A stretch of 64,000 nucleotides of DNA from an uncultured Bacteroidales bacterium (lineage in GTDB: Bacteria > Bacteroidota > Bacteroidia > Bacteroidales > FEN-979): assembly GCA_903845055.1 (NCBI GenBank), contig CAIMWF010000062.1:62001-126000 (forward strand). Direction: 5' to 3'. The notes under the pieces were generated by a model. It was not told the origin of the DNA, did no database searches, and was given only the letters and a program-made list of their open reading frames with translations. Both the position numbers and the translations under genes were made by a program. Below, in pieces: positions 54,537 through 64,000 of this stretch (positions are counted from its first letter, which is position 1; each line of letters begins with the position of its first letter).

Positions 54537-57317
54537 ATGATGGACAAATTCGATTATCTGAACCAGATGGATAATTCCGTGATTGACGGGTTATTCGAAC
54601 AATATAAACTCGATCCGGCCTCCGTGGATGAAGGCTGGCGCAAATTCTTCGAGGGTTTTGAATTCTGCCAGAAGAATTACAAGGCGGCAGAAGGCGAGGC
54701 GTTCATGTACCCCAATGAATTCAAGGTGATGAACCTGATCGCCTCTTACCGCAACCGGGGACATCTTTTCACCAGGACCAACCCGGTACGCACCAGGCGG
54801 AAATATTCGCCGACCCTCGACATTGAAAATTTCGGGCTGACAACCGACGACCTGCAAAAGACCTTCCAGGCAGGAAAAGAACTCGGGCTTGGAAACGCGA
54901 AGCTTTCGGAGATCATCAGCCACCTCAACCAGACCTATTGCCAGTCGATCGGTGCCGAATTTTATTACATCCGCCGCCCTGAAATCGTGGAATGGTTCAA
55001 GCAAAAAATGGAACCGCAGCGAAACACTCCTGATTTCAGCCTGGAGGAAAAAAAACGCATCCTTCGCAAGCTGGCCGACGGCGTGCTTTTCGAAAAGTAT
55101 ATCCATAAAAAATTCCCCGGGCAGAAAAGCTTTTCGCTCGAAGGGGTCGAATCGCTCATCCCTGCCCTGGAAACGGTGATCCGCAAGGGGGCGGCACTCG
55201 GCATCCGTGAATTTGTGCTCGGGATGGCCCACCGTGGCAGGCTGAATGTGCTCGGGAACATCATGCAAAAACCCTTTACCCAGATTTTTTCGGAGTTCGA
55301 AGGGAAGGAATATGAAGACGAAGAGCTGTTGGGTGATGTGAAATACCACCTCGGATATTCCTGCGAAGTTACCACCCCCGACAACAACAGGGTAAACCTC
55401 ACCCTGGCCCCGAACCCGTCGCATCTTGAAGCCGTCGACCCGGTCGTCGAGGGCATCACCCGTACAAAGATCGACCAACAGTACCATGGCGACAATTCGA
55501 AAGCAGCCTCCATCCTCATACACGGCGATGCCTCCGTATCAGGACAGGGGATTATTTATGAACTGGTCCAGATGGCCGACCTGGAGGGATATAAAACCGG
55601 CGGGACCATCCACCTTGTGGTGAACAACCAGATCGGTTTCACTACCAACTATCTCGACGGCCGTTCCAGTGTATACTGCACCGATGTGGCCAAGACGATC
55701 CAGTCGCCTGTTTTCCATGTCAATGCCGACGATGTGGAGGCTGTGGTTTATACCGTGCAGCTGGCCATGGAATTCCGGGCTGCTTTTCACAAGGATATTT
55801 TCATCGACCTGCTGGGCTACCGCAAATATGGCCACAACGAAAGCGACGAACCCCGCTTTACCCAGCCCATCCTGTACAAGATCATTGAACAGCATCCCGA
55901 CCCGCTCGAGATCTACCTCAGCAAACTGGAGGCTGAAAACACCCTGCCCCTGATCGATGTGACAGGAATTAAAGCAACCATCAACAACCTCCTCGACGAA
56001 GGGTTTGAGAACGCCAAAGCCATTATCAAGGGCGATATTGATCCCTTCCTCGGCAGTTTGTGGACATCCATGAGAAAAGCCGTGCCGGCCGATTTCATCA
56101 CATCCCCGCCAACCGCTATTCCTCCTGAACTCCTTCAGCTGATCGGTGAAAAACTGACCGCACTTCCCGCGGGTAAAGCTTTCTTCCGCAAGATCATCAA
56201 GATGCAGGAAGACCGGAAGGCGATGATTGAAAACGGGAAACTCGACTGGGCCATGGGCGAGCTCCTCGCCTATGGTTCCCTGCTCACAGAGGGGCACCCG
56301 GTGAGACTATCGGGCCAGGATTGCCAGCGCGGCACTTTCAGCCACCGCCATGCCGTGCTTACGGTGGAGGATTCGGAAGAAAAATTCATCCCGCTTGCCC
56401 ACATCTCCGGTTCGCAGGCCACCCTGAGCATTTACAACTCGCTCCTCTCCGAATACGGGGTGCTTGGATTCGACTATGGTTACGCCTTCGGAACCCCGGA
56501 TGGTCTGACCGTGTGGGAGGCGCAATTCGGTGATTTCAGCAATGGCGCCCAGGTGATCATCGACCAGTACATCAGCAGTGCCGAGGACAAATGGAAGGTG
56601 ATGAACGGTATTGTCCTGCTTCTCCCCCACGGCTATGAAGGGCAGGGACCCGAACATTCCTCCGCCCGGGTTGAGAGGTTTCTCTCCATTTGCGGCCACC
56701 ACAATATCCAGATCGTGAATTGCACCACCCCGGCCAATTTCTTCCATGTGCTGCGCCGGCAGATTGCCTGGCCATTCCGCAAACCCCTGGTGGTCTTCAC
56801 GCCGAAAAGCCTGCTCAGGCACCCGCGCTGCGTTTCCGCTCCAGGCGAATTCACAACCGGCAACTTCCGCGAAGTGATGGATGATGACGGGGCCGACCCC
56901 GCAAAGGTGCGCAGGGTGGTTTTCTGCAGCGGCAAAGTGTATTATGACATCCTCGAGGAAAAAGAAAAAATTCAGAAAGAGGATGTTGCCATCATCCGCC
57001 TCGAGCAGCTATACCCGCTGCCCGTCACCCAACTCAACCAGGTTACCGAAAAATACAGCCTGGCGACCCACTGGGAATGGGTCCAGGAAGAGCCGGTCAA
57101 CATGGGGGCGTGGAAGTACATCTCCATCAATTTCACCTCGGTACCGCTGCATCATGTCGCCCGGCCGGCAAGCGGCAGCCCCGCAACCGGTTCGTCCAAG
57201 CTGCACAAGATCCAGCAGCGGCTCATCGTCGAAAAGGCACTCGGAAAATGCACCTGCGAGCACGCGAACGGATCCTGCAGGCTTCATTGCACCGAGCATG
57301 AAGTTCAGGTGATCTGA
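54537..57317 (+). CDS. sucA: 2-oxoglutarate dehydrogenase E1 component with Cys/His-rich C-terminal tail
   Basis: FVLGMAHRGRLNVLGNIMQKP, LLGYRKYGHNESDEPRFTQP, LPHGYEGQGPEHSSARVERFL. Confidence 0.95.
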   Translation: MMDKFDYLNQMDNSVIDGLFEQYKLDPASVDEGWRKFFEGFEFCQKNYKAAEGEAFMYPNEFKVMNLIASYRNRGHLFTRTNPVRTRRKYSPTLDIENFGLTTDDLQKTFQAGKELGLGNAKLSEIISHLNQTYCQSIGAEFYYIRRPEIVEWFKQKMEPQRNTPDFSLEEKKRILRKLADGVLFEKYIHKKFPGQKSFSLEGVESLIPALETVIRKGAALGIREFVLGMAHRGRLNVLGNIMQKPFTQIFSEFEGKEYEDEELLGDVKYHLGYSCEVTTPDNNRVNLTLAPNPSHLEAVDPVVEGITRTKIDQQYHGDNSKAASILIHGDASVSGQGIIYELVQMADLEGYKTGGTIHLVVNNQIGFTTNYLDGRSSVYCTDVAKTIQSPVFHVNADDVEAVVYTVQLAMEFRAAFHKDIFIDLLGYRKYGHNESDEPRFTQPILYKIIEQHPDPLEIYLSKLEAENTLPLIDVTGIKATINNLLDEGFENAKAIIKGDIDPFLGSLWTSMRKAVPADFITSPPTAIPPELLQLIGEKLTALPAGKAFFRKIIKMQEDRKAMIENGKLDWAMGELLAYGSLLTEGHPVRLSGQDCQRGTFSHRHAVLTVEDSEEKFIPLAHISGSQATLSIYNSLLSEYGVLGFDYGYAFGTPDGLTVWEAQFGDFSNGAQVIIDQYISSAEDKWKVMNGIVLLLPHGYEGQGPEHSSARVERFLSICGHHNIQIVNCTTPANFFHVLRRQIAWPFRKPLVVFTPKSLLRHPRCVSAPGEFTTGNFREVMDDDGADPAKVRRVVFCSGKVYYDILEEKEKIQKEDVAIIRLEQLYPLPVTQLNQVTEKYSLATHWEWVQEEPVNMGAWKYISINFTSVPLHHVARPASGSPATGSSKLHKIQQRLIVEKALGKCTCEHANGSCRLHCTEHEVQVI

Positions 57318-57383
57318 AGAAAATAGCAACCGGCAACCCATCATGAAGCATCAGGATGCACGAAGCTCATCCCGATAATTCCA

Positions 57384-57391
57384 TATCTTTG
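57384..57391 (+). promoter_or_regulatory. Bacteroidota -7 box TATCTTTG
   Basis: Consensus match 18 nt before ATG 57409. Confidence 0.5.
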
Positions 57392-57408
57392 TACCTTAAT
57401 TCATCGCT

Positions 57409-58656
57409 ATGGCAACCGAGATCAAAGTTCCCAGTCCGGGAGAATCCATCACCCAGGTGCAACTCGCCAAATGGCTTGTTGCCGACGGTGAAGCAGTTGA
57501 GAAAGACCAGGAGATCGTCGAGATCGACTCCGACAAAGCCTCCTTCCCCGTGACAACGCCCGTTGACGGTGTGGTCAGGATCAAGGCGCAGGAGGGCGAA
57601 ACGATCGCGGTCGGGGCGGTGATCGCCTTGATAGAAGAATCGGCCGGGAAACCAAAAAATTCAACGGTGCAAAGCCAAAACGAAGAGACCCCGGCCGTAA
57701 GCCCGGCAGTGACCACTGCCACCCCGGTCATTTCACCCCCGGTTTCCGAAAAAATCCCCGTGGCCGTCCATGCCTCCCCGCTGGCACGTAAGATACTGGA
57801 AGAGAATAAGGTGAACCCGGCTGATATCATCAATGCCTTCCCCGGGAAAAAGATCACGCGGAAAGATATTGAATCGTTTATACGCCGGAAAAAAGAGGGC
57901 ACCCCGGACCGGGTGGCCGGCGGGTCGCGCGAAACAGACCGCAAGAAGCTGACCACCCTGCGGCTGAAACTGTCGGAACGGCTGGTCTCGGTCAAAAACC
58001 AGACCGCCATGCTGACAACGTTCAACGAAATCAACATGCAGGCGATCATGAAGACCCGTGAAAAGTACAATGATGTTTTCAAAGAAAGATACGGCGTCGG
58101 TGTTGGTTTCATGTCATTTTTCACCAGGGCCGTCGTCATCGCCCTGCAGGAATTTCCACAGGTGAATTCAATGCTTGACGGCGATGAACTGGTCATCCCG
58201 AGGTTTGTCGACATCGGCATCGCCGTGAGTGCACCCAAGGGACTCGTCGTGCCGGTACTGCGGAACGCTGAGATGATGAGCATGGCCGAAATTGAACTGA
58301 AAATCAAGGAACTTGCCGGCAGGGCCCGCGATAACCGGATCACCATTGACGACATGAAGGGTGGAACCTTTACCATCACCAACGGTGGGGTTTTCGGTTC
58401 GCTCATGTCAACGCCCATTCTCAACCCGCCGCAGAGTGCGATCCTGGGGATGCATAAAATCCAGGACCGGCCCATCGCCGTCAACGGGCAGGTTGTGATC
58501 GCCCCGATGATGTATGTGGCGCTTTCCTATGATCACCGTGTCATTGACGGCCGTGAATCGGTCAGTTTCCTGGTCAGGATCAAGGAACTGCTGGAAGAAC
58601 CGGTCAGGATACTCACCGGGGGTCTCGATCCCGTTAAGCTTTTGCTTGACCTTTAA
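57409..58656 (+). CDS. sucB: Dihydrolipoyllysine succinyltransferase (2-oxoglutarate dehydrogenase E2)
   Basis: Lipoyl domain [12 protein letters not shown]3-binding domain, catalytic [28 protein letters not shown]. Confidence 0.93.
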   Translation: MATEIKVPSPGESITQVQLAKWLVADGEAVEKDQEIVEIDSDKASFPVTTPVDGVVRIKAQEGETIAVGAVIALIEESAGKPKNSTVQSQNEETPAVSPAVTTATPVISPPVSEKIPVAVHASPLARKILEENKVNPADIINAFPGKKITRKDIESFIRRKKEGTPDRVAGGSRETDRKKLTTLRLKLSERLVSVKNQTAMLTTFNEINMQAIMKTREKYNDVFKERYGVGVGFMSFFTRAVVIALQEFPQVNSMLDGDELVIPRFVDIGIAVSAPKGLVVPVLRNAEMMSMAEIELKIKELAGRARDNRITIDDMKGGTFTITNGGVFGSLMSTPILNPPQSAILGMHKIQDRPIAVNGQVVIAPMMYVALSYDHRVIDGRESVSFLVRIKELLEEPVRILTGGLDPVKLLLDL

Positions 58657-58665
58657 AATTATCCC

Positions 58666-60243
58666 ATGAGAAAGTGTGTTGATTTCCTTGTGATCGGATC
58701 GGGAATAGCAGGGCTGACTTTCGCCCTCAAGGTTGCAAAATATGGCAAGGTTTGCATCATCACCAAGTCGAAGATGGATGATACTGCCACCAGCTGGGCG
58801 CAGGGTGGCATCGCCGCCGTGATGTACACCCCCGATTCGTACGAAAAACATATCCGCGACACCATCATTGCAGGCGACGGGCTTTGCGACGAAAAGGTCG
58901 TGCGGTTCACCATCCAGGAATCGACCGAACGCATCAGGGACCTGGTGAAATGGGGTGCGAAATTCGATAAGACAAAAAGCGGCAGGTACGACCTCGCCAA
59001 GGAGGGCGGGCATTCAGAATACCGCGTACTGCATCACAAGGACAGCACCGGTCGTGAGATCGAAAACACCCTGCTCGACCAGGTCAGGAGACACCCCAAC
59101 ATCGAAATCCTGGAGAACCATTTCACCATCGACATCATCACCCAGCATCATCTTGGCGTGGAGGTCAACAGCCGGACGCCCGACATCACCTGTTACGGGG
59201 CCTTTGTCCTCAACCCCAGGACCCATCTTGTTGATACGGTATTATCCAAAATTACCCTTATTGCCACCGGCGGAGCAGGGAACGTATACAATATTACCAC
59301 CAACCCGCTGATCTCGACCGGCGACGGCATTGCCATGGTATACAGGGCGAAAGGCGCTGTAGAGAATATGGAATTCATCCAGTTTCACCCCACCGCGCTT
59401 TACCACCCTGAAGAGAAACCCGCATTCCTCATCTCCGAAGCGGTGCGCGGTTTCGGAGCGGTGCTGAGAACCCGGGACGGCAAGGAGTTCATGCACAAGT
59501 ACGATTCGAGGCTTTCGCTGGCCCCGCGCGACATCGTTGCCCGTGCCATCGACAATGAACTGAAGCTGAGCGGAGATGATTACCTGTGGCTCGACTGCCG
59601 CCACCTCAGCAAAAATGAACTGATCAACCATTTCCCAACTATCTACGCCAAATGCCTGAGCAACAACATAGATATCAGCAAGGACATGATCCCGGTGGTA
59701 CCTACGGCCCATTATACCTGCGGCGGGATCAAGGTGGATGAATTCGGGCGGAGTTCTATCCTGAACCTCTATGCTTCGGGCGAGTGTTCGTCAACCGGCC
59801 TGCATGGCGCCAATCGCCTCGCATCCAACTCCCTGCTCGAATCGCTCGTATTCTCGCACCGCGCAAGCGTGGACGCCATCAGCCAGGTTAAGCAGATCAG
59901 CCATTGTCATGAAATCCCCGACTGGAACGCAGAGGGGATGGTACTGAACGAAGAAATGATCCTGATCACCCAGTCGATGAAGGAGCTGCAGGCCATCATG
60001 AGCAGCTATGTCGGCATTGTCAGGTCAAACCTCCGTCTGCAGCGCGCCTTCGACCGGCTCGAACTGCTTTACCGCGAATCGGAAGACCTGTACAACAAAT
60101 CGATCCTGACCCAGCGACTGTGCGAATTGAGGAACCTGATCAACATCGGTTACCTCATCATCAAAGGTGCGCAACGCAGGAAGGAAAGCAGGGGCCTGCA
60201 TTTTTCGCTCGACTACCCTAAAATCACTTCGCAAAAAGGCTGA
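58666..60243 (+). CDS. nadB: L-aspartate oxidase
   Basis: FLVIGSGIAGLTFALKVAKYG, TSWAQGGIAAVM, MEFIQFHPTALYHPEEKPAFLISEAVRGFGAVLRT, PTAHYTCGGIKVDEFG. Confidence 0.95.
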   Translation: MRKCVDFLVIGSGIAGLTFALKVAKYGKVCIITKSKMDDTATSWAQGGIAAVMYTPDSYEKHIRDTIIAGDGLCDEKVVRFTIQESTERIRDLVKWGAKFDKTKSGRYDLAKEGGHSEYRVLHHKDSTGREIENTLLDQVRRHPNIEILENHFTIDIITQHHLGVEVNSRTPDITCYGAFVLNPRTHLVDTVLSKITLIATGGAGNVYNITTNPLISTGDGIAMVYRAKGAVENMEFIQFHPTALYHPEEKPAFLISEAVRGFGAVLRTRDGKEFMHKYDSRLSLAPRDIVARAIDNELKLSGDDYLWLDCRHLSKNELINHFPTIYAKCLSNNIDISKDMIPVVPTAHYTCGGIKVDEFGRSSILNLYASGECSSTGLHGANRLASNSLLESLVFSHRASVDAISQVKQISHCHEIPDWNAEGMVLNEEMILITQSMKELQAIMSSYVGIVRSNLRLQRAFDRLELLYRESEDLYNKSILTQRLCELRNLINIGYLIIKGAQRRKESRGLHFSLDYPKITSQKG

Positions 60244-60300
60244 CCGGGGATGGCAGCACCCCACCGGGATATTTCGATTTAGCAACTTAATCTGAATGCA

Positions 60301-60828
60301 ATGGCATTAATCAAATCCGTAAAAGGCGTGGTGCCGCAAACGGGCAAAAACTGTTTCCTGGCCGACAACGCCACCCTCACCGGCGACGTGGTCATGGGCG
60401 ACGACTGCAGTGTATGGTTCAACGCCGTTGTGCGCGGGGATGTACATTCGATCAGGATCGGCAACAACGTGAACATCCAGGACGGGGCCATCATCCACTG
60501 TACCTACCTGAAAGCCCCGGTCACCATCGGGAACAACGTATCAATCGCGCACAGGGCCATCATCCATGGATGCACCATCCACGACAACGTCCTGGTAGGG
60601 ATGGGCGCCATCATCATGGATGGCGCCGTGATCCACAGCAACTCGATCATAGGCGCAGGGGCGCTCGTCACCGAAGGCACCGTGGTGGAATCAGGATCCG
60701 TATGGGCGGGGCTTCCCGCGCGGAAGGTGAAAGACATCGACCAGGCCCTGCTCGAAGGCCAGGTAAACCGGATCTCACGGAATTACAAAATGTACGCGGG
60801 TTGGTACGACGAAATTTCAGAGCAGTAA
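60301..60828 (+). CDS. Gamma-class carbonic anhydrase family hexapeptide protein
   Basis: DCSVWFNAVVRGDVHSIRIGNNVNIQDGAIIH, VSIAHRAIIHGCTIHDNVLVGMGAIIMDGAVI. Confidence 0.92.
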   Translation: MALIKSVKGVVPQTGKNCFLADNATLTGDVVMGDDCSVWFNAVVRGDVHSIRIGNNVNIQDGAIIHCTYLKAPVTIGNNVSIAHRAIIHGCTIHDNVLVGMGAIIMDGAVIHSNSIIGAGALVTEGTVVESGSVWAGLPARKVKDIDQALLEGQVNRISRNYKMYAGWYDEISEQ

Positions 60829-60831
60829 GGC

Positions 60832-63015
60832 TTACCGGATGATGATCTCGTCGGCGAACAGCCAGCTCTTTTGACCTTTGCCCGCGTGCCATTTCGGACA
60901 TCTGCCCCTGTTTTTCGCAAACACCCTGACATACCTGAAAGACGCAGGGTGATTTTCTGCGGCCGACCGGCCATCCCTGGGAATATAAATGGGTTTAGCC
61001 TCCCGTATATTATGCCAGGTATAGGCTTTAATGGAGGCATCGCGGACCTTCTTCAGTTCCGTACCAGGGAATTCCGCCACTTTTGTGAAGTTCAACCCGT
61101 CGTCGGAAATACTGATTTCCACCTGCTTCGGCAGGAAAATCCATGCCCCCGCATCCTCAAGCATCGAAACAGTGACCGAATCAGCATGGTAAACGGCACC
61201 GAGATCGACCACTGCATCCAGGTCAACCCCAAGGTAGCCCTGCCAGTGCCCGTCGGAGTATATCACCGAGCCGTTGATGCCGTCGAGCAAGGCATTTTTC
61301 CCGCCGGGGTATTCCTCTGAAAATGGAAATACCGTCGAAACATGCCTGTCCACCCCGAGGTGATTGCGGTATACGATCCTGCTGGTGATCGCTGAGCCAA
61401 GAGCGCCTTTGAAAGCACGGGCCCTGACATCCGCTGAACCATCGAGCAGGATGCTGTCGCGGTAAACCGGCGAGCCCGGCCCGGGGTCACCTCCGTTGAG
61501 CGTATAATGAATCCGGCAGTCTTTATCATTGCATGACATGACGATATGCTTCTTTTTACCTGTGCTGTCGGGGTTTATGTCAATTTTTACATTCCTGACC
61601 AGCAGGGAAATGGTATCCGTTCGGAACGCGGAAGCCGGCAATCCAGCCTGGTTGAACAGGTTGACCGAATCGGCATCGTTAAAGGCATACCTCAGGAACA
61701 GGGGGTTTCGGAGACTGTCGGATGCAACGACCAAGGTTCGGCCCTCGATCCGGGCTCTTGCCGGTTTAAAGATTCCGTCGCTCCCCGCCAGTGCAAAGCA
61801 TGAAGGGGTTCCTCCCTTCGAAAAAAGACTGTCGGCCGCATCAAAAAACACCCGGAATCCGTTTCCCTCCCTCCTGGCCTCCGTGAAGACAGGTCCGGAA
61901 TGAAATACGTGAACATTCCCGTAGGTCTTTGCCATCGCAAGCAGGGCAAGCCTCTGCCCCACAGCAGGCTTGTTTTTCGGATGGATGTCGAGGGTGTTGC
62001 CGATATCCATCGTCACGGCCATACCCGTATTCGGAAGAAGGAGCGCTTTCGCCTGTGCCTCACGGAGATAAGCAGCAGCCGGGAAAGACTCGTGGTAATC
62101 GAAGGGAGCGATCTGGACAAAATAGAAAGGAAAATCCCCGAGGTTCCAGGCGTTTCTCCAGTTCCGGATCATGGCGGGAAAGAGGGACCCGTAAAGATCG
62201 GCATCCGTTATGTTGGTCTCGCCCTGGTACCAGATGACACCCCTGATACCATATTTTCGGAGCGGATGGATCATGGCATTGTATAGCCCCGACAGCCTGT
62301 TTATGCGGCGTACCTGCGCGTTGGGAGAGGCAAGATAGTACCGGAGGAGGGGGTCGGATGCCACCGTGGTGCTGTCGGTCCAGGCTTCGGCAGGGGTGCC
62401 TCCGATGGCCGAACAGATCAGCCCGACGGGGACGCCAAGCCAGTCGGAAAGGCATTTCCCGAAAAACCAGGCTGTGGCGCTGAAACCCGCAACGCTCTTC
62501 ACCCCGGCATGCTGCCATGCAACTGCGCAGGAATCCATCGGTTCACGGGCTGTAGCGTGTTTCACCATGCAAAGCCTGACCGTTGAATAACCGTTCTTTT
62601 TCAGCTCCTTTTTCTCCTGCGGAAACAATTTCCAGCCGCCGAGCATCCTGATGGTAAATTCCATGTTCGACTGCCCGGAACAGAGCCATACCTCACCAAC
62701 CAGCACATCGGATAAAACAATGGTATTATCACCCTTTACCGTAAGCGTATAGGGTCCCCCGGCCCTGCCGGTCGGGATCCGGGTCAGCCAGGTGCCGGAG
62801 GTATTCGTTGTGACCGTGACGCTTTCATCGAGCCAGCTTGCCTTCACCGTGACTTTCTCCCCGGGAGTTGCCCAGCCCCAGATATTCACGACCGACTCTC
62901 TTTGCAGGACCATCCCCGGGGAAAGTACCGAGGGCAGCCTGACAGCAGCCTTTCCGGGCTGTGCCGAAAGCAACAAAATGATAATGACCAGCTTCCTCCA
63001 AAACATCATAAGCAA
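60832..63015 (-). CDS. Sialate O-acetylesterase with C-terminal F5/8-type-C-like domain
   Basis: VWLCSGQSNMEF, VPVGLICSAIGGTPAEAW, IRGVIWYQGETNI; signal peptide. Confidence 0.93.
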   Translation of the reverse strand: MLMMFWRKLVIIILLLSAQPGKAAVRLPSVLSPGMVLQRESVVNIWGWATPGEKVTVKASWLDESVTVTTNTSGTWLTRIPTGRAGGPYTLTVKGDNTIVLSDVLVGEVWLCSGQSNMEFTIRMLGGWKLFPQEKKELKKNGYSTVRLCMVKHATAREPMDSCAVAWQHAGVKSVAGFSATAWFFGKCLSDWLGVPVGLICSAIGGTPAEAWTDSTTVASDPLLRYYLASPNAQVRRINRLSGLYNAMIHPLRKYGIRGVIWYQGETNITDADLYGSLFPAMIRNWRNAWNLGDFPFYFVQIAPFDYHESFPAAAYLREAQAKALLLPNTGMAVTMDIGNTLDIHPKNKPAVGQRLALLAMAKTYGNVHVFHSGPVFTEARREGNGFRVFFDAADSLFSKGGTPSCFALAGSDGIFKPARARIEGRTLVVASDSLRNPLFLRYAFNDADSVNLFNQAGLPASAFRTDTISLLVRNVKIDINPDSTGKKKHIVMSCNDKDCRIHYTLNGGDPGPGSPVYRDSILLDGSADVRARAFKGALGSAITSRIVYRNHLGVDRHVSTVFPFSEEYPGGKNALLDGINGSVIYSDGHWQGYLGVDLDAVVDLGAVYHADSVTVSMLEDAGAWIFLPKQVEISISDDGLNFTKVAEFPGTELKKVRDASIKAYTWHNIREAKPIYIPRDGRSAAENHPASFRYVRVFAKNRGRCPKWHAGKGQKSWLFADEIIIR

Positions 63016-63073
63016 CGGTATTTAAAACAATATTAAGAAAAAAGGCTTTAGGTTCAATAAAATAAAATCTCCC

Positions 63074-63081
63074 TATCTTTG
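63074..63081 (+). promoter_or_regulatory. Bacteroidota -7 box TATCTTTG
   Basis: Consensus match 45 nt before ATG 63126. Confidence 0.5.
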
Positions 63082-63125
63082 CTGGTCGAATAAGGAATGC
63101 TGATCACACGCCAAACTGATTGAGT

Positions 63126-63830
63126 ATGAATAAACCAGGCATGGGTCCGACCCTGTTGCTCTTCGTTATTTGTTGTTTCTGGTCTGCCGTTGCCAGGTCG
63201 CAGGAGGTCAAGCCTTCTGAAAATGAAGCCATATTCAATGTGGTTGCCACCAGTAAAAGCGGTAAACCAAGGCAGGGGGAGGTTATTTCGCTCATCAGCC
63301 TGAAATCGAAAAAGAGCTATGCGGGCACCACAAATTCCGACGGGAAATGCACCATCAACATGCCTTCAGCCGACAAATACGACATTTTTTACAAATATTT
63401 CGGCCAGCAGGTCAGGTATCATGACATCGACGTTCCCGGCGGCGACCACCGGATGACCTATACCTTCAACATGAAGTATGACCCGCCGAAGGTTTTTGAA
63501 CTGAAAAATGTCTTTTTCGACACAGGCAAAGCCTCCCTGCGGCCGGAATCGGGCCCCGCGTTGAACGAACTCGTGGAGGCCCTGAAGGCGAAACCATCCC
63601 TGGTGATCGAGATTGCAGGCCATACCGACAACGTGGGATCGGTTGAATCAAACCAACAGCTTTCCGCGGGCCGGGCACAGTCGGTCAGGAATTACCTGCT
63701 GCACAAAGGGGTTGCCCCCGGGCAGGTAACCGCAAAGGGATACGGCGAAACGCAGCCTGTTGCTGATAATTCAACTGATGAGGGCCGCCAGAAAAACAGG
63801 CGGACCGAAGTAAGGATCATAAACGATTAA
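63126..63830 (+). CDS. OmpA family protein
   Basis: NVFFDTGKASLRPESGPALNELVEALKAKPSLVIEIAGHTDNVGS...KGYGETQPVADNSTDEGRQKNRRTEVRI. Confidence 0.93.
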   Translation: MNKPGMGPTLLLFVICCFWSAVARSQEVKPSENEAIFNVVATSKSGKPRQGEVISLISLKSKKSYAGTTNSDGKCTINMPSADKYDIFYKYFGQQVRYHDIDVPGGDHRMTYTFNMKYDPPKVFELKNVFFDTGKASLRPESGPALNELVEALKAKPSLVIEIAGHTDNVGSVESNQQLSAGRAQSVRNYLLHKGVAPGQVTAKGYGETQPVADNSTDEGRQKNRRTEVRIIND

Positions 63831-63832
63831 CC

Positions 63833-64000
63833 ATGCGTTCTGAAATTACCGCAAACAACGAATACCACACACCGGAAAACACATCACACCTGCTGCTGGA
63901 CCGGATTACCTTCTGCACCCGTTTTGTTTTCACCGGGCTCTTTTTAAGAACGGTCTTCAGGTCGCGCAGTCTCGCCCGCAAAGGAGTTTACGATGCGCAA
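63833..64000 (+). CDS. Unidentified protein, 5' part only (runs off window)
   Basis: MRSEITANNEYHTPENTSHLLLDRITFCTRFVFTGLFLRTVFRSRSLARKGVYDAQ...; open to window end. Confidence 0.5.
   Translation, partial: MRSEITANNEYHTPENTSHLLLDRITFCTRFVFTGLFLRTVFRSRSLARKGVYDAQ

Noticed and set aside
54591-55523. 310-aa minus-strand ORF
   Set aside because: Antisense to sucA.

Overview
The window reads as a Bacteroidota chromosome segment, probably Bacteroidales-like. The evidence is TAnnTTTG promoter boxes, a T9SS type-B C-terminal domain, a fused 2-oxo-acid dehydrogenase E1, and the purD / membrane protein / rnhB neighbourhood. Most of it is housekeeping: efp (partial), lpxD, an exopolysaccharide cluster, purD, rnhB, a murD-murL-like pair, a four-subunit and a two-subunit 2-oxoacid:ferredoxin oxidoreductase, an anaerobe oxidative-stress cassette, an ECF sigma/CnrX-like module, tilS, dsbD, sucAB, nadB, a sialate O-acetylesterase and an OmpA protein. 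I added four small genes that are not in the ORF track (YqaE/Pmp3, rubredoxin, a 2[4Fe-4S] ferredoxin, and truncated efp). The observations I would follow up first are: (i) several families of degenerate 7- or 8-bp tandem repeats in intergenic DNA that often start inside or at the stop codon of the upstream gene and in one case abut or replace the start of mnmD; (ii) a MurD plus MurL-like pair implying the alternative L-Glu/epimerase route to peptidoglycan D-Glu; (iii) an AT-richer accessory island at about 45.4-52.9 kb (membrane protein, signal-less subtilase, secreted orphan, TM/HEAT-like protein, signal-less GH25, polytopic membrane protein) that resembles no system I can name. I saw no tRNA, rRNA, CRISPR array or transposase. 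All homology calls are from reading sequence; no searches were run.
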